Shown piece after piece: positions 1 through 11,098 of a stretch of 64,000 bases of DNA. The notes under the pieces are model-generated. The model saw nothing but the letters and a program-made list of their open reading frames with translations. It searched no databases and was not told the DNA's origin. The stretch spans positions 24,532,724 through 24,596,723 of the forward strand of contig CM046443.1 of assembly GCA_025506515.1 (NCBI GenBank), given 5' to 3'. A program made the translations under genes and the position numbers. This stretch comes from Flaveria trinervia. Its lineage: Eukaryota > Streptophyta > Magnoliopsida > Asterales > Asteraceae. Position 1 is the stretch's first letter; every line of letters begins with the position of its first letter.

Positions 1-309
1 ACATTTACATAAAATCATATAATAACAAAAAATAAAAATATGACGCCTTTACGTTTTTTATTTTATACATAATCTGAGTCACATTAGCAATTGACTTGAA
101 ACCAAACTATGTCGAATCATTTACTTTAGCATAAACTCTCAACTAACATAAACAAACTGATGTGCACCCCACCACCAACTTCCTACCATATCTTCATATT
201 TTATTCCTTTAATTAATAAAATTCGTTGTATTATATTATTACTTTTAAAAAATGTTGTGACAAATAAAAGATTTTACTTTCACAAAAGAATAAAAAAAAA
301 AAAAGTTAC
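1..309 (-). other. Start of intron 2 of the GUX gene (runs off the left edge)
   Basis: After the donor GTAAC at 309-305, the minus strand enters a T-rich stretch (an A-run on the plus strand at about 289-304) and AT-rich DNA with no further GUX-like coding up to the window edge. The next exon, expected to begin the GT8 domain, must lie outside. Confidence 0.75.
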
Positions 310-1513
310 CTTTCCCCCATAGAGGTAGAGCCAAACTACATGTCCCAACAGGCAAATAAACCTTCTGTTCTAACCTCTTAATATCAGGCTCATAATACCA
401 CCAGTCTCCCCCATGCACCACCATATCATCACACCGGAATATCTCCACCATCGGCCGGCACCCGCTCAGCACCGCCACCTTCGGCCGCCTATTCCAGCTC
501 CTGCGCCCCCTCCGCACCGCCATATTTGCCGCCATTAGGTGCAGCTGCAGCCGAAAAACATCCCTCCTCCACCCCTCCACCGGAAACTTACAAGGTATCT
601 TCACCACCAGCATGTCCATGTACCCGTATTTCTCATACTCCGGCATCGGGATCTCGGGGCATAATGTGGCGTGCATCTCCTCTTCTTCGTCTATCCACTC
701 GGGAAACAAGTCTTTCCATTCGAAGTACTCCGATACCTTCTCGAACTTCACCGGAATTATCTTTCCGATCACGTTCCAGTCGCTTAAGTCCTCATCATCC
801 ATGTTTATGGCTCCGATTCTCAGCCCATGGGCCGTGGTTGCGTTCAGGAAACTCGGCCTCTCGAGCCTCACCTTTTTGGTGCCGCTGCTTGTGGTTGATC
901 GATTTCGACTTGACTCCACTGGATCCTCTAGCAATACTGACTTCATCTTGTAGCCAGCTTCCACCTGATGAGAAAAGAACGTTAAGTAACATAATGTGTT
1001 TGAACGAGTACATAGAATGTTTTGATTGATAGTTCGTGGGTGAAAAATGAAAGTAAAATGGTTTCTAGGTGTTCCGCTGGTTAAACTAGCTGGCAGAGGT
1101 CTACGATGATATGACATACGTAGAAGGGGTTAGTCTGAATAGCTGAACATGCTACGCATGAAATATCTGCTAGCTAGTTTGACACTCAGATACCAAAAAT
1201 ACTTTCGGTTTTCACCTAGAAAAATTAACCATCAATTTATCTAAATAAACGTCTAATTCAAAATATTTTTTTACTACATAGGGTTTTGCCCTGAACACTT
1301 GCAAGCATGGGTGCATGCTTTTCCGGTGACGGCTCACCTTACCTTGTGATGACAGTCGCGAAGGGAGCAACGGACGTAAGAGGCCGCATGTTCCTGATAC
1401 GCCACGGTTGATGGTTGCCGGAGAAGGAGGGTGGTATAAATAACAAGAAAGCATGAAATGAACACAACATTGATCCTAATCACCAAAGATTTTGAAGGGG
1501 CGACTTTCCACAT
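310..1513 (-). CDS. GUX: UDP-glucuronate:xylan alpha-glucuronosyltransferase (GUX family), 5' two exons, partial
   Basis: GUX enzymes are Golgi type II membrane proteins that add glucuronic acid branches to the xylan backbone of the plant cell wall. Exon 1 (1513..1343) starts at the first ATG after an in-frame TGA and encodes 57 residues: a short cytosolic head (MWKVAPSKS), a hydrophobic signal anchor at about residues 10-31, then a CSLRDC segment typical of the family. It ends AAG|GTAAGG. Exon 2 (964..310) follows a TTCTTTTCTCATCAG acceptor in phase 0 and encodes residues 58-275. These include LFPEWIDEEEE (about 143-153), CPEIPMP, GWRRDVFRLQ, PMVEIFRCDD and LPVGTC.LALPLW, the conserved lumenal stem of GUX proteins. 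It ends AAAG|GTAACT, in phase 1. No stop or frameshift is visible. The GT8 catalytic domain lies left of the window. By recall of Arabidopsis relatives it resembles the GUX2/GUX3 branch more than GUX4/5; the exact paralogue is not resolved. Confidence 0.92.
965..1342 (-). other. Intron 1 of the GUX gene
   Basis: This 378-nt intron has a strong donor (AAG|GTAAGG, with GT at 1342-1341) and a strong acceptor (pyrimidine tract then CATCAG, with AG at 966-965). It lies in phase 0 between codons 57 and 58. Exon 2 stays open upstream into this intron as far as 1117, so a simple ORF call gives a false N-terminus (MSYHRRPLP...). The spliced N-terminus is supported by the signal anchor and the family-typical head in exon 1. 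Confidence 0.88.
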
Positions 1514-3359
1514 TGTTGTTGAGATTCAAAGTGAAAATTGGGTACAAAATTGTTGGATTTGATCTTGATTTGTAATGTATTGTATTGTATCGTGTGCTCT
1601 ATGTATGATGAAGATGATATAAGGGGAGTTTGAAGAGGTTAGAATTGAATTTGAATCAAAGAAATAAGTAGCAGTTGGAGGGCTCCAAGTGTCAATGTGT
1701 CATTGTTTAGGGTTTTCTTCTCCTAAAGACAATTGGGTGAGACCAAAATGAACCATATCTTTCTTCTGCCGATTTGCAATTTGTAGTAGGTTTTAGAATC
1801 ATTATTTTTGACGTGGTGAAATACCAAGAGTGCCCTTCATGTTTGGTTTTCAAACGTGCCTAAACTTCTATTTAAACATGGTTTTTTGTTTTTTTTAAAT
1901 ATTAAAATTGTCTAAATGTCTAAAAGGAGTATCAAACTGTTTCTCTATTAAAATCTATAATCAAATTTAAAAAGGGTCTTCCTTGATGTTTTATGAAGAA
2001 AATGCGTGATGATTTCTTAGGAACTACAAACTCACCGTAAAGAAAACGATCTTAACAATAGTACGTACCGGCATGTGTGATTCGATCTTTGATTACAGCC
2101 AAGACTTTGTTTTTATCATTGTAACACGTTATTTACAAATTTGAATCAATCTAAACATATACTCAATTTATATCATTATTGTTTTAGCGATAACTAATAA
2201 CTTTTTACAACAGGAAGAGAAGCCAACAGTTTCATATACGATTTTTCTTAGGTGGGTTGATTAGTGTTCAAAATTGTAATTGATTGATGAGTTTTCTTTT
2301 TCAAATGTATAAATAACAAATATACAAATATCGAAGGTGTACTTCATTGATATGTGAAGGGGTATGATGGTAAAATCACAGTCAATAATAATGGGTGGTA
2401 TGTAAGGCATGGCCAACAACTCATTAGTTGGATTGTCAACTTTCTAAGTTTCTAAAAGAGCGATGAAATGTCACTATTAGCCGTTACGAGATAGCAAAGC
2501 TACCATCAATATACACGTATTTTATATAATGGTACATTAGTTCAAATCAAATGAATATAATTATCAATTGAAAGAAGGTGGAACATTACGTTCTCATAAC
2601 AATTTTAGATGTATATTTTTACCCGAAAAAGGGGAACATATATATTATTGCTAAACTTTGGTTTAATCTGATTCATGAAGTTATATATTAAAATGAGCTA
2701 GTCTTGACTAAAGTTGTGTCCCTTTATATAATTGCAATTTGCTATACCTAACTGCTTATATATCTCATATATTGTTTTTATAATTTTTTTAAATCAGGGT
2801 TCAATATGCTTTCTCCAATTGTTATCATTAGTTCATTAATACTGGTACTTATAAACATTTCATTAATTAGTAGCTAGTTAAGTGTGCCTGTCATATATTT
2901 AAAGAAATTCATCACATGAGAAGGTTATCATTGGTTGTCTTATTAATGGATTTAGCTCGTCTTTTTAGCCCTGGGGTGATATCTATTTGTTTGGTTCTTC
3001 ATTGAAGCCAAATGCTATAACTTGGTGTCTGTTTCCATGCATCATGTGGTAGAAAATAAAAAAATAATAATAAGGGGTGAAGGGTATATAGTTTGGTCAA
3101 AAAATATTAAGACGAAATAATAAATTAGGCTAAAAAGTTGTTATGTATTGATCTTGTTCACATATGAATCTTTTAATAGATTGTTGGACGGTCTAATCGA
3201 GAAGAGTCCTTACACTTACATTGTAGTAGCAAGGGATCGATGTGAGTGATAGATGCCGCTATCTTTGTTGTTCTAGGCTGCTGTGAATGCTTATAACAAA
3301 GGGATCTTTTACGAATAAACTAAATGATGAATACACATGTGTTAAAGTATCTTGTTGAA

Positions 3360-3375
3360 GTGTGTGTGTGTGTGT
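3360..3375. repeat. (GT)8 microsatellite
   Basis: A 16-base run of alternating G and T in intergenic DNA, followed by a T-run. Confidence 0.9.
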
Positions 3376-5925
3376 TTTATAGTAGAGTATAAAGTATGAA
3401 TGTAATAATAACGTATAAGTATGATCGATGTCGAAGTGTCAACCAATTATAAGATTAATTTTAATATTCTAATCACCTTTAACTAGTAACATAAAGTTGG
3501 TTGTCAAACCACGAAGAATTGGTGGAGAATGTTGTTAATTAGGTATATGATTAAACTAGGCATGCAAATTGTAATTGAATTTTGTTTTGGTTTGATGATT
3601 ATGAAATTAAAAATCAAATTCAGCTTGGTTTAGAGACAATAATGAGAAAAAAGATTACACCAGGTTTCAAGTTGGTAAAGCTAATTGTATGACCTAGATT
3701 AACCAATTGAAAACCACATAAATATGGTTTGTTAAATTACTTGAATCGATGAATAATCCACAACCAAAATTACCAGGTTATGATGATTAACGAATTCAAA
3801 CCAAATAATACTACAATTAGGTTTCCTACCTTAAAGATCACCAATGTTGAAAGCATAAAACATCAACCCCAATTATTAATAATCAAAGCTAAAAATTAAT
3901 GGAAATTGATTGACCATTAAAATTCAAAATTGTTTAATCAAGCAAGTAAACATATAAACTGGCCAAACCAAGAGACTGAGTTCAATCCCCATTCCAAAGC
4001 TAAGTAATCATCGGTTGCACATGAAACTATTACAAACCTTACACTTGGGAATGATTACGAATAATTTAGCCTGGAATCATCTTAATAATGTCTTCAATCC
4101 TTGTTTTGATATTTAAAGCATGAACAAGGATGTAATTGGGATAATTTACAAGCTTCTTGATCACCATTTCGTATCCAAAAGTCGTCTCTAAACTTGCAGA
4201 TCTTGAGTCTCTTCAAACCTAAATTGAGTTTCGAGCTTTAATTGACAGCTTTAAAACATATGAAAAACCAAAATTCACGCAAGCCCTAGAGTAGTGTATG
4301 CAAATATTGGCATAGGCTACCCTCCTCCCCTAAGTTGGTGACTAAACTGGGAAGAGTATGTTGTCGAAATAGGCTACGCCAAAAGTGAGTAAGATATGAT
4401 GTTTGTTACTTTGTGTTTAATTTTCTTTATCTTTCATGTATCAACCATGATTCTTAAGTAATTTTCAACATTAACCTATTAACATGAAATATATCCAATG
4501 TAACTCTGTATCATGCATAAGTTTGATAAAAATACATATTTAAATGTACTTAACATACGGATTTTGACTACCCATTAGTGTATATGATATCATTATGCAA
4601 CATACAGTTGTTATAGTAATGTATAAAATAAGATGTGACTATGATGTAAGTAGGTATAAAATATGTGATACAGATTGTACGTATAAAGTCGTATAAAGTT
4701 ACATACGTTAACCTATAGAGGATTCTTGCAAACAATGTAGATAGTAGTCTTGCATTTGTTGCATGACTTGGATAAAGGAGCTTTGGACGAGTACGAGCAT
4801 GTATAAAGGAGAATTATAAAAGCACTTTGAAAGTAGACTTGTATAAAGACGTATAAAAGAAACATCAAATACACCAAATTTATTTAATTATATAAGTTAT
4901 CAGCTTGTTAGTCTTTTGTAAAGACTTGTTACATCCACTTTACATATATTTACCAATATATATGTAATTAAATCAATCACTTAAATATCCAACATTTAAA
5001 TGATGTTGTATAAATGTAATACTATAAATATAACTCCCACAACACCTTCATTGAATCATATTATTATAATAAACATTTATATGTAAAATAATATAATACT
5101 AATATCTTATGATTCATAAATTGTCATTTTGCTTATTGATAATGGTATAAACATAAAATTTCGTGGTACATATTAAAACCTAGTTTAAACGTGCAGTGGG
5201 TTATTTGTTTGATGCGTAAACTATTAAGATCATATCAATGGCTACAATATTATATGTTGTATCTTAGGCAAATAACTCCAACAATCTACCAATTTCACAA
5301 GATTTAATGTATATCAATGTAGATGGTCATGGATGTCTCGCAACATCCCACTGCCTAAGTAATGTATAATAATTATTATTATCCATCACATTCATCCAAG
5401 TAAAACATCTTGATTTAAAAGAAATGATGAACGTGAGACATGGATTGACATTAATCTCATATAGTGTTTGACTATTATGCATTTCAACTAGCTTGAATCA
5501 ATGATGGCAGAAAGATATCAACCTTTTAAAGTTATAGATCCCTTATTAACATATAATATGGAATAATAGTTAACTTTTTGACTTCAACTACACTTTGATC
5601 TTGATTGATAATTTAAACTTGTGTCATCATGTGTCATACATATGAATGTGTGTGAAGGGTTCTAAAGACGTGAAATAGACACTTATACGTAATGAAAGCT
5701 TGGTAGAATTATCAAATAGTCTTGGCATGTTAGTTCAGTGCCGTAAAATCTAAAGAATAAGCCTTCAATGACTCAAAATCTCCTAAAAATTCATAAAATG
5801 TCAATGAAATAAAAAACACAAGCTTATGGGTGATAGAAGGCATGGGGATAGAGCATTGACAAGGGGGATTGCCTTTTGTTTTAAACACTTTCAATATCTT
5901 CCTTTCTTTTGCGCTCGATTTCCAC

Positions 5926-5990
5926 ATAAAACCCTAAACCACATCTCCCATCATCATCATTAAATAAAACCCTAAACCACATCTCCCATC
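5926..5990. repeat. 27-bp direct duplication containing a telo-box-like AAACCCTAAA
   Basis: Two identical 27-bp copies, at 5926-5952 and 5964-5990, have a period of 38 bp. Each begins ATAAAACCCTAAACC and ends CATCTCCCATC. AAACCCTAA is the plant telo-box, which can be a promoter element or a trace of telomere-like repair. No gene is evident next to it, so function is unknown. Confidence 0.85.
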
Positions 5991-7447
5991 TATCACACCA
6001 CGGGCCCAGAGAGGCGGGACGTAAAGATTAGTAAACAACAACCTAAAATGCAGTGGAAACTAAATGGTATATTACAAAGCTTTTCATACTATTTACATTA
6101 GGTTGTTTGTTTGTTTCAACTGAAAAGGCATCTCGATCTAAAATTTATAGGCATCATGAGTAATCACTTGGTCAATATATCTTGAGGCTTCCGTAACTAA
6201 GGCTTCTAGACTCAACTTTTGCCTTCAAGGTGGATACTAATAGTAGCATTACTAGCAACAAGGTCAAAATTAACAAACTAAACCTTTAAGTGATAATTCC
6301 ACAAACTATTAGTTTAATACTATTTTGGAAGTAATCAAGTGAATAAAAAGATAATGAGATAAGGGACAAATCAATAACAATATTCACTAAACAAGTGGGG
6401 AAATTAGGTGGAAAATTCATCTAGAAGATACCTAGGAAAGTTACTAAGTGATACTCAAGTCAACGCACCATACCAAGCATCCAGGTTAAAGAACGGTATG
6501 CTCGTAAACACAGTTAGTATCCTTCCTAACTCTAAACGTAGTAATGATGATTTTAAATCTCCTTTCTTAAGTAGTTGTAGCTAACAATAAGGAAAGTGAT
6601 TAAAGTAAAAGAAAATGAATAAGGAGCACCTTTCATTCCCATTCGAATTGGGAAATTTAAAATCAACCAGAAACTTTTGGATTATGGAGTTGGGGTAAGC
6701 ATCATTCCAGGGAGTTTGTGACCAACATGATTTTGATCCACTACAAAAAACTAAAAACATGATGGTGCTTTCTGTGTTTAACATGGATACACCCCTAGGG
6801 GATGGTTAAGAATGTGATAATCAATCTAGGAGAGTTTTACTATCCAATGGAGTTGATGGTGCTGGATTAATGCACTAGTGAAGACGAATAAGGAAACAAA
6901 ATTAATTTTGGTTCAACCATTTTTTATGACAACTAAAACTCAAGATAACTGCTAAGATGGAGTAATAGACATGACCTTTAAAAACCATACATTTTTTAAT
7001 GTTTATTAGAATCAGTTACCTATATTGTTAATGATGATTGTTATACAAGAGATGATATTAATAGGTGTGCCATTCCTTACATTCCACATGTAAGTGAGGA
7101 CATCACCATTACCAATGAGAATGGTTTTGATACTTATTACTTTTAGCTCAAGAATATGAAAGAGGAGGAGAATCTGAAGGTGGAGCTAACAAGAAAGGAT
7201 AAACCAAGATGGAACATAAAGATAGGTAAATGCTAGATTAGGTGAACGTAAGGGTCAAGGAAGAAATATATGGCCAATGTTAGATTGAAAAAGTGGATCT
7301 ATCAAATCATAAAAAGTAGCTAAATAAAGAGAGGTTTGGAAAAAAGCACTCGATACGACCACCAAAAGTCGTAACCAGTTTGGTTTGGTTGAAAATCTTA
7401 AACTTGACGCTAGCCAAGAGGCAACTAGAGAACTTTGTGGGTATGTT

Positions 7448-7613
7448 TGTAAAGTCCTTATCACGATCTATTGCACATATTGCTACACTTGATAATCAAA
7501 TTAAGACGGATGTGTGTGTGCGCTCTATCAACAAACTCAATCGCATATTATTAATCAAACAATTAAAATACGAATGTATTTTACATCGTTGAAGCTTGAT
7601 CCACTCGAGGTCA
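7448..7613 (-). repeat. 3' LTR of the short-LTR element
   Basis: It is bounded by TG and CA. The first ~40 bases match the sequence at 10484 (TGTAAAGTCCTTATCA, then a related ATTG..CACATATTG). The rc of TCTCCCCCAATC next to its inner end is a plausible polypurine tract. Confidence 0.55.
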
Positions 7614-8596
7614 TCTCCCCCAATCAAAATATCACACAACTCGATGCTCTCTCACTCTGATAACACTTTTACAAATAAAACACATGTAATAAAATATAAA
7701 GGAAAAACATCTATATATACTATCCACATGTTGTCACGCGAGAACAGTATGGCAACTCCAAGTTGTCAGGGGATGAGATCTTTACCCATCATTTTGAAGT
7801 TTCTGAATCCTTGTATTTCTTGTATGATATGAGTGTTTTCTTTTCACTTGTAATCCATAAAGACAAGGTCCATATAATTTTCCCCTATGGATTCTGATAT
7901 CAAGTTATCTTTGACTTTGGTCACACATCTTCATGAATAATTTGATCCTCAGGTATCTTTCACTTATTATTCCCTCTTAGCCGTAACCTCCTTTTAATTT
8001 GTAGCTTCATAAAGGATATCATGTCTAAATCAATATAAACCAGGTTTATCTTGATTACTAACAACTTAAGATATATTAGGCATATGACAGAGAGATCCAA
8101 CTTCTATTTCAGATTTCCAAAGAACCTGATTTTTTAATCTGATGACAAGATTCTGTGATGACGAACTAGATCATCTACAGTATTCTTCCCCCTAGGTAAT
8201 ATGTATAAGCCCATATTTTCAGAGCAATAATACCAAACAATATTTATTCTTCATTTAGTTAAGTAGTTTGATCATTGTCCCTATAAATATGATAAGATAA
8301 GTCCACAATGTCAAGTTTCAATTCACGAATGATTTGAATAAAATGTTGAGCATATAGAATCTTGAACTTGATCAACCATCACAAAAGTAATTTCAAATCA
8401 TTTGGAAGATATATAGGCAAAAACACCTATTCAAAACCTTTAAATACTAACAAGTTTTTACATTTTTACATCTATGTTGGACCAAAAGAACCAATGAGCC
8501 AGATCAGAAAAACCTTTAAGTCCCACAGACATTAAAACAACTAAAGTGATCTACAACAGCTGAAGACAAAGTCTGAAGACAACTGCTGAAGACAAA

Positions 8597-9267
8597 GTCT
8601 GGAGACAAAGTCTGGAGACAAAGTCTGGAGACAAAGTCCGGAGACAAAGTCCGGAGAAAAAGTCCGGAGAAAAAGTCCGGAGAAAAAGTCCGGAGAAAAA
8701 GTCCGGAGAAAAAGTCCGGAGAAAAAGTCCGGAGAAAAAGTCCGGAGAAAAAGTCCGGAGACAAAGTCCGGAGACAAAGTCCGGAGACAAAGTCCGGAGA
8801 CAAAGTCCGGAGACAAAGTCCGAGACAAAGTCCGGAGAAAAAGTCCGGAGACAAAGTCCGGAGACAAAGTCCGGAGACAAAGTCCGGAGACAAAGTCCGG
8901 AGACAAAGTCCGGAGACAAAGTCCGGAGACAAAGTCCGGAGACAAAGTCCGGAGACAAAGTCCGGAGACAAAGTCCGGAGACAAAGTCCGGAGACAAAGT
9001 CCGGAGACAAGTCCGGAGACAAAGTCCGGAGACAAAGTCCGGAGACAAAGTCCGGAGACAAAGTCCGGAGACAAAGTCCGGAGACAAAGTCCGGAGACAA
9101 AGTCCGGAGACAAAGTCCGGAGACAAAGTCCGGAGACAAAGTCCGGAGACAAAGTCCGGAGACAAAGTCCGGAGACAAAGTCGGAGACAAAGTCCGGAGA
9201 CAAAGTCCGGAGACAAGTCCGGAGACAAAGTCCGGAGACAAAGTCCGGAGACAAAGTCTGAAGACAA
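8597..9267. repeat. 13-bp minisatellite, about 50 copies of GTCCGGAGACAAA
   Basis: The unit GTCCGGAGACAAA is repeated head to tail. It derives from GTCTGAAGACAAA, the form seen in a few copies at both edges and in the related LTRs of Copia-2 and Copia-3. A block at about 8649-8760 is homogeneous for GTCCGGAGAAAAA, and at least four units are 12-mers (for example near 8818, 9003, 9180 and 9210). Because 13 is not a multiple of 3 and the unit has no stop, all three minus-strand frames stay open and read the same 13-residue peptide. These are not genes. Confidence 0.95.
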
Positions 9268-9605
9268 CTACTGAAGACAAAGTCTGAAGACACCTGCTGA
9301 AGACAAAGTCTGAAGATAAAGTCTGAAGACAACAGCTGAAGACAAAGTCTGAAGATCAGTTCTCAGAAGTTGTCATAACAGCTGAAGTAGTTCTCTTCAG
9401 TAGTTGTGATGGTTTTCGTTTCAGTAGTTTGTAATCAGTAGTTTTATATTATGTAAAACATCTGAAGTTCTTACACTTCAGACGTTATAACTTCAGTAGT
9501 TGTAATGTTACTTTTAGTGAAGGTGTTCTCAGTTGTTATGGACATCTTCAGTAGTTTAGTTTACTTTCAGTTGTTTGTATAAATCAGTCAGATGTCACTA
9601 TCAAG

Positions 9606-9643
9606 TGACGTCAGCTGATGTCACATTCCTTATAAAAGGAATG
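9606..9643 (+). promoter_or_regulatory. Solo-LTR core promoter: TGACGTCA plus TATA box in a palindrome
   Basis: TGACGTCA (9606-9613), a bZIP/as-1-type core, lies about 18 bp upstream of TATAAAA. The TATA box sits inside an inverted repeat with arms CATTCCTT and AAGGAATG (9624-9643). The same layout occurs in both Copia-2 LTRs. Confidence 0.6.
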
Positions 9644-9961
9644 TTGATCTAATTTCCCAGTACGGGAAGCTTGGGCATGAATGAAAACATTCTTTTTACA
9701 GAAAACTCTCTCTCTATAACCGTTACTGTTTGATTGAATATTCATATTATTCTTGCTAGAATTTCGTCTAATTCGTATGCTATTCCGCTGCAAATCCTTA
9801 TCTAATTGATCAAACTAGATCTCGATCCCTTCAATCTAGATCATGTTCTTACATTTTGCAATGTTTTTGCAAAAATTGAATAAGCCATAGTTTTTGTATC
9901 AAATGATGATTTTTAACATGATGAAGTTTTTGCAACTAATGGTTACTGCTATGAAGATTTT

Positions 9962-10160
9962 GCATGAAAAGTTTTTTCATGGAAAAGTTTTCTTATGGAA
10001 ACATTATCTAATGAAAATTTTTTCTTATGGAAAAGTTGTCCCATGAAAAGTTTCCTCATTAAAAGTTTTGTGAAATTTTTTCTTATGAAAAGTTTACTAA
10101 TGGAAAGTTCTAGTATGAATTTTTTTCATAAAAAGTTCTCTCATGAAAAACTTCTCGTAA
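9962..10160. repeat. Degenerate short tandem repeat, TCTTATGGAAAAGTT type
   Basis: Roughly ten imperfect units of about 15-20 bases recur, variants of TCATGGAAAAGTTTTC / TCTTATGGAAAAGTT / TCATGAAAAGTTTC. They lie in the non-coding interior of the short-LTR element. The 65-codon frame across them is repeat-derived. Confidence 0.65.
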
Positions 10161-10469
10161 AATACGGTTGTTTTTACAAATTTCTCGCATGATGTAGTTA
10201 CTCATGTGTAAACTTCAACAAAAATCGACTTTTATAATCTTGAATTACTGTTACCGTCTCAAATCTTCATTTCCACCATCAAAAGTAGAAGATACCAAGC
10301 ATAATGATGTAACAAAAGTTGATTTCCTGTGTGTTCATCCTTGATTTTAGCTTCTTTTTATTCGAAACTGATCCAAACTCGATCTAAACCTTTAGATCTT
10401 CAACCTCCATGTTTATTGTTTTAATGGATTATCGTAGAATGAAAATTCGTGTATCAAGAGCAACACCTT

Positions 10470-10481
10470 GCTTTGATACCA
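10470..10481 (-). promoter_or_regulatory. Primer-binding site of the short-LTR element
   Basis: On the minus strand it reads TGGTATCAAAGC, one base off the usual iMet-tRNA primer site TGGTATCAGAGC. It lies two bases inside the LTR terminus at 10484. Confidence 0.6.
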
Positions 10482-10530
10482 AATGTAAAGTCCTTATCAT
10501 TATTGATTCCACATATTGTTGCACTATAAT

Positions 10531-10751
10531 GTTTTTGGATGGCATTCTTTTGTATAATGTTTTTGCATTATAATGCGAACATACGATATTTTGTAATGAA
10601 TGTTGTATTATTTTGCAAAAATGTTTATTTTAATGGAATGAAATGTCTGTCTTAATGATTCTGCTGCAACACATTATTGATGTCAATGTAATTATATGTT
10701 TTAAGTACGATGATTGACCAGCTATAAGCGTCCGGGGAACGGGGCCTTACA
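10531..10751 (+). repeat. Gypsy-1 5' LTR remnant (last ~220 bp)
   Basis: It ends GGGGAACGGGGCCTTACA, the same terminus as the Gypsy-2 LTR (rc at 52819). Similarity to the Gypsy-2 LTR starts at TTTTTGGATGG (~10531) and includes TTAATGATTCTGCTGCAA. The upstream three quarters of the LTR are missing; the sequence switches to the short-LTR element. Confidence 0.8.
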
Positions 10752-10754
10752 AGT

Positions 10755-10767
10755 TGGTATCAGAGCC
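10755..10767 (+). promoter_or_regulatory. Gypsy-1 primer-binding site
   Basis: TGGTATCAGAGCC lies three bases after the LTR terminus, a standard iMet-tRNA-type primer site of plant gypsy elements. Confidence 0.88.
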
Positions 10768-11098
10768 AAAGTTTAAGTGAAATGGGTAAATTTTCAAAAC
10801 AAACCTAAACTGAAAATGGGATGGAAAGGGAAGGCATGCAGTCCGAGTAGCAATGTGCCATCAGGTATTTTCTTAATGTTAACCGGTATTACGTGTGCAT
10901 GTTATGTGATTTGTGTGCCTTTAGTAGATTTAGATACTGATGAAGTCAGGATACGAAATGCTTAGGGTATGAAGAGTAAAGTAAGTGGCTAATCATAATT
11001 AGTCACTATAATTAGGGACTTACTATACTTGACATAAACTGAGCTATTCCCTTGAATGATCGCGTTAGTGTTTGAATCTTATAGCGTGCTTAGAAGAT

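Larger units (their letters stand above)
1514..7447. other. AT-rich intergenic region, including the GUX upstream region
   Basis: No recognisable gene is seen here. The longest open frames are 60-70 codons and match nothing I know. The first ~100 bases upstream of the GUX ATG hold the 5' UTR. A weak TATA-like string (TTATATCA on the minus strand, about 1615-1622) could be its core promoter, but this is only a guess. Elsewhere the DNA is AT-rich with scattered simple repeats. No intact LTR or terminal inverted repeat pair was found by eye. Confidence 0.55.
8475..9833 (+). mobile_element. Solo LTR of the Copia-2 family with an expanded internal minisatellite
   Basis: It begins TGTTGGACCAAAAGAACC and ends CTCGATCCCTTCA, which are the ends of the Copia-2 LTRs in inverted orientation. 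It is flanked by the perfect 5-bp TSD ATCTA (8470-8474 and 9834-9838). No internal retroelement sequence is attached, so this is a solo LTR left by LTR-LTR recombination. It is 1359 bp long against about 690 bp for the Copia-2 LTRs, and the excess is the 13-bp repeat array. It keeps TGACGTCA (9606-9613) and a TATA box inside a palindrome (9624-9643), followed by the R/U5-like tail. Confidence 0.92.
7448..10530 (-). mobile_element. Short-LTR non-autonomous retroelement (TRIM/LARD-like), interrupted and truncated
   Basis: The proposal rests on four signals read on the minus strand. (1) A 166-bp LTR at 7448-7613 begins TGTAAAGTCC and ends GGTCA in plus-strand reading. (2) A purine tract, GATTGGGGGAGA, lies right inside it (7625-7614). 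(3) A second copy of the LTR terminus, TGTAAAGTCCTTATCA, is at 10484. (4) A primer-binding site, TGGTATCAAAGC (10481-10470), sits two bases inside that copy. The internal part is about 1.5 kb once the solo LTR inserted in it is removed, and it shows no gag or pol homology. The second LTR is cut off at ~10530 where Gypsy-1 LTR sequence begins. The element class is inferred. Confidence 0.55.

Noticed and set aside
526..1029. Plus-strand 167- and 113-codon frames opposite GUX exon 2
   Set aside because: They lie antisense to a well-conserved exon and show no homology of their own.
1018..1117. N-terminal extension of the GUX frame starting at 1117
   Set aside because: It reads into intron 1; a proper acceptor at 966-965 and a matching upstream exon exist.
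5730..5927. 65-codon minus-strand frame next to the telo-box duplication
   Set aside because: No similarity recognised, AT-rich, and no clear splice or regulatory support.
8597..9267. CRISPR-like array
   Set aside because: Direct head-to-tail units without spacers, in a plant retroelement LTR.
8516..9332. Three overlapping minus-strand frames of about 240-260 codons with a TLSPDFVSGLCLR repeat
   Set aside because: They are the three frames of the 13-bp minisatellite in a solo LTR. The unit has no stop and its length shifts the frame each time, so all frames are open by arithmetic, not by selection.
10755..10767. tRNA gene or fragment
   Set aside because: TGGTATCAGAGCC and its relatives are primer-binding sites complementary to the 3' end of a tRNA; no cloverleaf surrounds them.
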